Shown here in pieces: positions 39,501 to 49,000 of a DNA stretch of 64,000 nucleotides. The position numbers and the translations under genes were made by a program. A model generated the notes under the pieces. The model made no database searches and was not told where the DNA came from. It was given only the letters and a program-made list of their open reading frames with translations. Source of the stretch: Amphibalanus amphitrite (Eukaryota; Arthropoda; Thecostraca; Balanomorpha; Balanidae); contig NW_024881572.1 of assembly GCF_019059575.1 (NCBI RefSeq), positions 372,001-436,000 of the forward strand, in the 5' to 3' direction. Numbering within the stretch: position 1 is the first letter of the stretch; the number at the start of each line of letters is the position of its first letter.

Positions 39501-42500
39501 CCCCCAAGGACGCAGTCGACTGCTACATCAAGGTAGCAGGGGAGACCGTGGCCGCGGGCGCCCAGCTGAAACTCCTTGGAGTTACTCTAGACCGCACCCT
39601 CCACTTCGGGGCGCACTGCAGAAATCTGCGACAGAAGACTCGTCCCCGGATAGCCCAGCTCAAGAGGCTAACTGGGCGTGACTGGGGCCTCCGAGAACAG
39701 CAACGTCGAGCGGTGGCCAATGGATATGTCAGGGGCCCCCAAGAACATGCTGCTGCGGCCTGGCTGCCTGCCACGCCCGCTTCCCACGTCGAGATCCTCG
39801 AACGTGAAGTGCGGGCGGCCGCGCGCGTGATCACGCGCTGCCCCGTCTCAACACGGACCCACGCGCTGCTGGCGGAAGCCGGTATGCCCCCGGTCTCGGC
39901 GCGGCGTCTCTCGCTGGCGGCCCGCTTCCTGGCCAAGGCGAGAGCCCTGCCGCGCGAGGACCCGCTCCGCACCGTCGCCGACGAGGTGGTGCCGGCGCGC
40001 CTGTCCTCCGTCACTGGTTGGAGACAGGTGGGCACGGAGGTTTGGGAGGCGGCTGGCGTGTCGTAGCCGATCGAGCCCATCCTCGCTAGCCGGCAACCCC
40101 CATGGGTGACCACGAACGGCGTGACCTTCCGCCTGGACGTCGGGCCCGGCCTCCCGCCGAGAGCAGCATCTGCCCAGACGAAGCTGGAGGTAGCCACTCT
40201 CCACCTGAGCGGCCTCCCACAATGCGCCACGTGGGTATGGACGGACGGCGCGGCCGACGGAGGAGTCGCCAGCGGAGGTGCTGGAGCTCTGCTCGAGCTG
40301 CCGGACGGCGAGACCCGGGAGCTGCGGGTCGCTGCCGGCAAACTCTGCTCGAGCTACAGGGCGGAGCTCGTAGCCCTCAACGCAGCACTCGAGTACCTGC
40401 GACAGCACCCGGCGCACACAGAGGATCCAGTGGTGGTCTGCACAGACTCTCAGGCGGCTCTCCGAAGACTGCAGGAGGGGCCGTCTGCGCAGTCATCGCC
40501 CCTCGCAACTGCGATCTGGGACAGCCTGCTGGAGCTGTCGTCGAGCGGTCGCCAGGTCCTCCTACAGTGGATACCGTCCCACTGCGGAATCCCGGGGAAT
40601 GAGCGCGCGGACCAACTCGCCAAAGATGCCTCAACTCTCCCCCAAGAAGACGTCCCTGTTGACGTGACCACGGTCTACCGAGCTGCGGCGAGACTCGCGC
40701 GTGCCCGTACCACCAGCCAGTGGCCTCCTGGCTGGTACCGCACGCTGATGGAGGGGCGTCCCCCGCCGCCGGTTCGTGGACCCAACAGGCTGGACGCAGT
40801 GGAGACCCACCAACTACGAGCAGGACACTGGTCCGGGTCAGCCCAGTACCTGCACAGAATCGGGCGGCACCCATCGCCGGAGTGCGCCCAGTGCAGTGAT
40901 CGGGGATGCCGGGCAGGATGGTGCCGCGCCTGCGGCGAAGAGGCCGACACCCCGGACCATGTCCTTCTGCGGTGCCCGGCGCTAATGAATGCCCGGCTCC
41001 GCATCTTCGGCACCATCTTCCCGAGCCTGAGCGACGTGCGACGAGACGACGCGGTGGCGGCCCTGGCGAGGGTCGCCAGGTACCTCCAGAGCCGTTAGGC
41101 TACAGCTCACCAGAGCCTGGAGGGACAACACAACAACACAATAACCTGGCCAGGGTGATGGGTTCAGCGGGTGTGGTGGCTCCCTCAGCTGACCCGGTTT
41201 GAGTGGGTGGGTCCCTGGGCCACCCGGCGGTCAGTGCGGCGGTCCGACCTGGCGCCGTCGGCCGTATTGACCCGGCCGTGTCAGTCGTGGACGACATCGA
41301 TCGCCACTGAGGGCACCGCCGGTCGGGTCAGCCGCCCCGGCACCGGCACCGGACGGAAGGACTGGACGGAAAGGACAGGGTTACTCCCCCACCCAGTTCC
41401 CAGCACCCATCCCCACCGCCCCTCGACCCTCCACCAAGGATTGGGATCGGGCAGTCAGCGGACCGGCGCACCAAACGAGAGTGACCTGATCGGGCGTACA
41501 GTGGATCACAACACACCGCAAGAGAGCTCAATGGCCCACAAAGGACCGACCCAGTGCAGAATGGACACAACGCACCGCACCCACAAAACATGATACATTG
41601 CAAGAGGTGGCACATAGGTGGCGCGAAACCGTGTTCGTTTAACAAACTATATACAAGCAGTTTATTTGAGCGTAAAATCAGTGTTCCGGTAAAACAAACA
41701 CTGCAAAAGACAGAACGCTAGCTACCTAATTACAAAAACAAACAAGTACGGCGACTCATGACAACTACCTCTCTGCATTCCCCAGCCCATCCCACGCCAC
41801 TCCCCTCTCCCCTCCCCTCCCCTCCCGCCCCGTTCAACTCGCCTGCGGCGGCGGTGGAGGCGGCCGGCGGCTGATCGGCCACGCGAGACGGCACCAGCAG
41901 CACCTGGCCAGGGAACACGAGCCGCGCGTTCAGACGGTTCGCCTTCACCAGCTCGGTGGGCAGACAGTCGAACCGCGCCGCGATACTGGTCAGAGTGTCC
42001 CGCTCCTGCACCTGAGGAGGCAGAGCAGGGGTCGGTCAGTGGCCGAAGGGGTCAGGTAGTGACACGGGTTAGGCCAAACCCAAACAACGCGGGTCAACAC
42101 GGAACAGTGGCGAATGGAGTGGTAAGACGGCTATGTTCGTGATTGGAGACAGAAGAACGGACAGAAAACGGAAAAAACGAACAAAACTTCGACTGCCGGA
42201 GAAGCAGATACGGTTTACAGGAGCAGTTAGCACGACTTTGATATGATAATCGAGACAGTACGGGTAAGGACAAAACAACGACTCAAAAATGACAGCCATC
42301 TGTCACATGTGCACCGACAAACTCGCGACAAACCAAATGGCATTAATTAGAAGACAGAAACCATCCATCGTAACTGAAACAAAACTGTTGTGTTTTTGCC
42401 ACCCGCCAGATGTCCGCTGGACCGGTCAGAGCCCTATTCGTATGAACCGGCGGCAGGCATGATCGGCAGCCCAGACGCCCTCGGCCTGATCGGTCGGCTG

Positions 42501-42956
42501 CAGCCACACAGCAGTCATCGGCCCATCAGTCCGCTGCAGTCGGTCGCTGTTCAATATTGAATCGACCGCCTGCAAACGGAAAGCCATTGGCCGGCCGGCG
42601 GGGCGTCGGCCAGCCCTGCCCAGCGGTCGGCGGTCGGCAGGACGGCAGGACGGACTCCCCGGCGGCTGCCTGACTGGGCACCGGGGACTGACGCACCGGG
42701 CAGAGGGAGGGACCGGAGAGAGGAGCCGGAGGGAGAGGAACGGAGAGACATTGACATAAGTAGATACAAATACAGGAGCAAATAGACGGAGGCAGGCAAA
42801 GGGAGAGACTCCAGAGACTCAGAAAGAGAGGGAGAAAAGGAGAAAAGGCAAAAGGCAAGATAAAGATAGACATGAGAAAGATAGAAGAATACACCATAGA
42901 AAAAGGGAGACAAAATAATAAGCTGTACATACGTAAATAAAAGAGAGAGTGTAGAG

Positions 42957-43001
<45 letters not shown>

Positions 43002-46000
43002 AGGGGAAGGAGGGAGTCAGATGCGGGGAGCCGTCCAGACCGCCGGGTCTGCTGTTCTGCGAGATCGATTCAGCCGACAGACACGAAAGAACACTCTGGT
43101 ACGGAAGCGGACGGACGGACCGACGGACGGACGAGATGGGCAGCTGCTCTTCTGGACCAGAATGAACGGAACCACTGACCAAAATAAACGGCTGCTAACC
43201 AGCACTGCTGATCAAAACAAACAGAGCTACTCACCTGAGCTGCTGACCAAAACAAACAGAACCGCTGATTAGAACAAACAGAACTGCTGAGCGAAACAAA
43301 CAAAACTGCTGAGCCGAATAAACAGAACAACTGACCAGGACAAACAGAATGACCCGAGCAAACAACTGCTGACCTTAACAAACATCAGGGTATTTTTGCC
43401 AACAGAAGTGGACAGGAACGCTTTTCAGATGACTGGATTGTTGGCAACACGACCCCTGTGGGTCAGACTGCTGGGGAGAGAGTGGAGGACCTCCGCCGGT
43501 CAGGCCGGGTTGCGGCGCGGCGGGTCGGCCGTCCGCCCTGCGGCGCCTCAGATCAATGCCGGCCCACTGAACAGAGCAGAACACCGCACGCTGCCGTCGC
43601 AGGTCCCACACACGGCCATCAGTCAGCACGGTCACCTCATGCGTCCAGCGGCGCAGGCCGGTCGGCCCGCCCCCGGGACCGAGGACCGACGGACCGGACT
43701 GCTGCGCAGTTGGCCAGGGGGAGGGAGACGGACCCGATCGGCGCCTCTCTCCGAGATCGGCTCCACGTGGACGCAATCAGCGGGGACACGCGACCGGAGG
43801 TACGGGGACCCGCAGTTGCTACTGTACACGAACCCCAAGTCTAACCGCCTGTCCTGTCCAGAAACAACCGATAACATTGTTATCGACTGCTGGTCCCTGT
43901 ACAAGAGCAGCTGAAGTTTCCTATGCGTGCCCTCTGACAGCTTATCGTTGTTCCCTGTGAGGGTGCTGGGGCAATTTACTCAGAGTCGCTGTACAGTAGC
44001 AACTGCGGGTTCCCGTACTGCCGCCGCCGCAGGTCCGTACATGGAGTCTGCAGTTAGTGCATAGCCGATCAGGGCGTGGGGGAAGCGCCGCCGAGTATAA
44101 CCCCGCGGCAGAAATAGAGCGTGACATCACTGTATCAGCTTTGAACATGTTCACGTTAGCCACCTGCCTTCAAAGCTTCCAGCAAAAGCACATCAAAGTG
44201 CAAATACGTCTACTCAATATGCGCAGCTTCAAAACACAAATCTAGATCAGCTTAAACTACTAGTGCGAAAGAGCCTGAGCAATGCTCTGCTCCCAAAGCG
44301 ACCACAAGGCACCCTACCAGTGACAACATTCGCCGTGACATCCACTGCCACCGATGACAGTTCAAAGATGCCGGCGGCGGCTGAATGTCACCCGTCCGAG
44401 CGGCGCGTCCGATGGCTTCTCGGCTCAGCCGCTCCTGGCGGCCGACGCTGACACGAGCAACGCCGCGCGTCCGCCGATAAATCCGCCACCGACGTCACTC
44501 CAGCCATCGGCCGGTCATCGGTGTGCTCAAAGCTATAGCCGACATGGATTGGGAGTTTCAGCCATTGCGTCCGCTGACGAGGCAATGCACGCGCGTTTCT
44601 ACGGTTCCATCACCGACCACTGCAGGAATAATACATGGCCGCGTAGGTTCTGCAGACGCCTCGCGACCAAATTGTTCGGCTCTGTTTATGAGCGCGTGAG
44701 TACTATTTGTGCGTGGGTGGATCGACGCAGCAAAACCGCACCGGTTTTTTCCAGACCTGTGGAAACTGCGCCGGTCCCGGCCGACTCTGGCTGCCCGGGA
44801 CACAATGCCGCCCCCCCCCCCCCCGCCGGAAGGGGACGGGGGAGGCTGACCGGCCGGCATCCATGCCACGCCCGTGCCGAGGACGTCGGCCAGACGGGCA
44901 CCACTCGCCCTGATGGGATGAGCGCAGATCAACACAATGTCATGAGTGGTGCTTCTCGGGGCTCCGGCGGCGCGTGCGGCGACTGCCGAGCCGGGCTGAC
45001 CGGTCGGCCGCTCCGGACCGATCGGCCGATCAGCCGGAGTACCGACTGCTGAGGTAGCGGCGTCCTCCCAGACAGCGGTCACGACATTGAGCGACAGCAC
45101 GGTCACATGGGCCTCGATAGGGCATGGACGGAAGAAAAGAAAGGGAGCTTCCCCATTAAACTGTGTGCCATTGAGGTTTGACCAAGACCTTGATATTGGA
45201 TTGAAGGAGCTGCAATCATTACTAAGCAAAGCAAACAGGCAAGATCGTATGAATCAGCGTTGAGGGAATGTATATGTTACAGTTAGTATGCGAAATCCGT
45301 TAGTTTGCAACGCAACTAGTTTCGTTGCAAACTACCTGACCGGCCAGGTAGTTTGCAACGAAACTAGTTCCGTTGCAAACTAACTGACCGTCCAGTTAGT
45401 TTGCAAACTAACTAGTTAGGATGCAAACTACCTAGTTACTTTGCAACGGAACTAGGTGTGTTGCAACGGAACTAGTTGTAATGCGAAATCGACGAGGCAG
45501 TGGCTCTATTTGTCGTTTTTATTAAACTTTTGTGTAAATTTTAACAACGGTTGTTAAAACAAAGCTGTGTTTTTCTAACGGGTGACACTAGACATACGAA
45601 TAGGACGGGTGGTAACATTTATGGATGAAAATTGAAACAGTGAATTAACCAGATTCTACTACATAATGTAACGATCACTGGTGGATCCAGAGGAGGGGCA
45701 GTTCCGGGGGCCATTTTGCAATTTTGATTTTTTTGCGACACACACTTACACCAGTCACCACCGCCGCCGCACAGAACAGAACTGAAATGTATTGTCCCAT
45801 ATTGTCCCGTGATCCGGGGTAAGCGTGCGATCAAGAATCTGTCTCACCGGCCGACTCCTACTGCGACTTGCCTAGCCAGGTGACCTAGCGGTGCCGGGTC
45901 ATTCGGTAACAGCCAATGATCAAAGGGCATGTTGCGTCACAGACTGATCGGTTGTGGAGGTAGGAGCTCGTCAGCGACTCGGTTCTGGAATATTCCGAAA

Positions 46001-49000
46001 TCGGCAGCATAACCTTTACTTTCCGCTTATGTCTACGCATTTATGGTGATCACTGGCGGTTCCAGAAAGATGGTGTTAACCCTCGCCCCGCTGGGCGTGG
46101 GCCAGTTTGGCCCCCCTGTGGTTTTTCCTAAATAGGCAAGAAAACGGCGGCGCCAAATTTTCAATACCTTTCCGGGCCTCAATTTGACACCTTCACACCA
46201 AATTTCAAGTCTTAGGTCACCTTAGGTCAGGAGTTATTTAGGTCAAACTGAGGTCATGTTCGAGCAAAAATGAGCAAAAAACATGAAATCTTGAAACGCT
46301 CACAAAAGCTAGAGTTACAAAGTAATTTCAAAGTTCTTTATATGGTCATGTAGACAAAAGACAGCGCTACAAAACTACCATCTCGGATGTTCAAATTTTT
46401 GGCTTTTGACCCCCAAAAAATTTAAAAAAATGATTTTTTAAAAAGCTTAAAAAATCCCATTTTTTTCGAATTTCGAAAACCGGAATACATGTGATAGTCC
46501 CTGCGCTCTTTCTATACACATACCAAATTTTAGATCGGTACCTCCTTTTTTGGCCAAGTTATAGCGAAAAAACTGTTCAAAATTGATGACGTCATATTTT
46601 TAAACTCAATTGTTAGCAATTCTAGACCATGTAGCGCAAAACAAAAAAACCACCATTGAACTCCCCGTGACGAGTTGCATCGAATCGATACCCATTTTAT
46701 GCAAAAATATCAACTTTGAAATTTGACCTAATTTGACCTGACCTTGACCTGACCTTCACCGGAACATAATCTAAAGTGACCCCAAAGGCTGCCTGACCCA
46801 CATAATCGTATTTGGCATATACAATGGACCATAAAACATGCATCACATGATATTTTCATATTGTGACCCTCAGTGACCTGACCTGGTATCAGTGACCTCA
46901 GATAGCAAAATATGTGTTTGACGAACATTTCCCCATCGATGATTTTCAATTAAATGCATTTTACTCGATTTTACAGAGCATTTCTTGAAACGCCTGCAAA
47001 CGGTGAAAAATCGACATTTGACCTGACCTGTAACGTCATCGGTTTGACCTAGGTCAACGACATTGGGTCATAAGGTAGTTCCCTGATGGGGCTATCCAAC
47101 ACCGTTTGCCGCTTGTCGCTATGTTGCGTGGTTATCGAGATCTTAGGGGGGGGGGGCAAATTGCCCCCCCCCCCCCACCAGCAGGGCGCGCTGGTCGGCA
47201 GACCCAAGCGGTGCGCGGGTTAAACGTTGCGGGAGACATAATCCCAAAATGTTTCTCCAAATTCCAAAAAACTTTCGGATTTTGATTCCAATCCTTACAC
47301 ACGGCTGTGCAGTCTAAAACAAGTATTTGAATGTAAAAGTTATTCAGTTTTCGTTTCATTCTCATAATAAGTAAATATTTGTCACTTTCGGGCGCTGCGT
47401 GGATGGCGAAGCGCCTTTGCCCCCCCCCCCTCTGGATCCGCCATTGATCGTAAAGTTATGTAGTCGAATCCGGTTAATTCACTGTTTATATCCTAAATGT
47501 GACCACCCGTCTTATGCCTAGTGTCACCCGTTAAAAAAAACAGCTTTGTTTTAACAACCGTTGTTAAAATTTACATAAAAGTTGAATATTAACGACAAAT
47601 AGCGCCACTGCCTCTTCGATTTCGCATTACAACTAGTTCCGTTGCAACACACCTAGTTCCGTTGCAAAGTAACTAGGTAGTTTGCATCCTAACTAGTTAG
47701 TTTGCAAACTAACTGGACGGTCAGTTAGTTTGCAACGGAACTAGTTTCGTTGCAAACTACCTGGCCGGTCAGGTAGTTTGCAACGAAACTAGTTGCGTTG
47801 CAAACTAACGGATTTCGCATACTAACTGTAACATATAGATGACAGAGCGAGGCATGGAGACGGAAAGAGAGAAAGAGGCCTGTCTCTCTGCTTAGAACAG
47901 CGGGCGGCTCCGAACGACATTATGTCGTCGCTGGCGCCGGTCCGGCACCAGATCGCCGCGCGGCCGGCCGGCTCCCGTCGTCTATGATGCACGGCAAATA
48001 GGGGCCGGGCGCCGCGCGACGCCACACGGAGCGCCCGCATGATGGATAGTGGCGTCCCCGACAAACGACGAGCAGCGGCCGTCGACCGACGATCGGGCCA
48101 TCGCGACCGACGAGCGGCGCCCAGCGCCGGCGGACACAGCAGCCGGGATCGAGTGCTCGGCGCCGGAACGGCACCGCACAGTCGGACGATTTCGTGCCCA
48201 GCTGCGCGCAGAAATCGCAGAGGAAAGTAAAAATCGTCCGCTGACACCCCGACGCGGGAAGCGCCGCGGCAGCGAGGCGTTCAGACGTCTGGCGAGTTTT
48301 GCTGCCGCTGACAGGCCAATCGATGTTCAGCGTCCTACGATACCGCCGACTGAGCCGCTGAGCCGTCCGGGCCATTGAGTCGCTGAGCTCCTGAGGCACT
48401 GAGCCACTGAGCTGCTGAGCCATCTGAGCCGCTGAGCCATTGAGCCGCTGACCCATTGAGCTGCTGAGTTACTCAGCTCCTGAGGCGCTGAGCCACTGAG
48501 CTGCTGAGCCACTGAGCCACCGGGCCGCTCAGCATCCAGCCGGCCGCGGCTGCGTCTCTGAGATCGGTACCGCCTCTGGGGCCGGCCAATTCGCCAATAA
48601 CAGCTCCTCGGCGGGCGCGCTCTCAGCTGATCGACAAACCTGCCCGACGGCGGACAGAGCGGGGAGAGAGGCGGACAGAGGGACGGAGAGGCGGACAGAG
48701 GGACGGAGAGGCGGACAGAGGGACGGAGAGGCGAGACAGAGTGACGGCGTAGAGGCAGGACAGAGAGGCAGGCTGACGGAGCACTCAACAGGACAGTAGA
48801 AAACAGACCAGGACGGGACAGGACGGCAGGATGAGGCAGGAGGACAGTGGGTAAGCAGCAAAGGGCTTCGACGGAAAATGAGCAAACAGGCAGGAAATAG
48901 GAATGTAGGTACGATAGGAATGAAATAAGGGGCGTTATGGGTACAGAACTGCAGAATGACAGCACGTCGAAAGGTAAAATGGCAGGACACAGAAGTGGAG

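Larger units (their letters stand above)
38577..41168 (+). mobile_element. 5'-truncated LINE with RT and RNase H (I/LOA/Tad-like organisation)
   Basis: Starts just before the RT domain, so the endonuclease and ORF1 are missing. RT and RNase H lie in the same frame, separated by one TAG. The 3' end has ACAACACAACAACACAATAA at about 41132-41151, then a short unique piece. 83 bp near-identical repeats flank the insertion (38494-38576 and 41169-41251). It is opposite in strand to the host gene. RT followed by RNase H occurs in I, LOA, Tad and related clades; the clade cannot be fixed without an alignment. Confidence 0.9.
37504..41842 (-). other. OXR1 intron holding a LINE and a minisatellite
   Basis: A CCCTCAGCTGACCC-type minisatellite at 38180-38576 is interrupted by the LINE at 38577-41168 and resumes at 41169. 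About 41250-41842 shows nothing further. 37504-38180 is unremarkable. Confidence 0.7.

Noticed and set aside
39523-40341. 272-codon minus-strand frame
   Set aside because: Antisense of the LINE reverse transcriptase region; GC codon bias keeps it open.
42526-43182. 218-codon minus-strand frame rich in Ser/Leu
   Set aside because: Produced by the (GA)n run and purine-rich flanks; lies inside an OXR1 intron with no homology.
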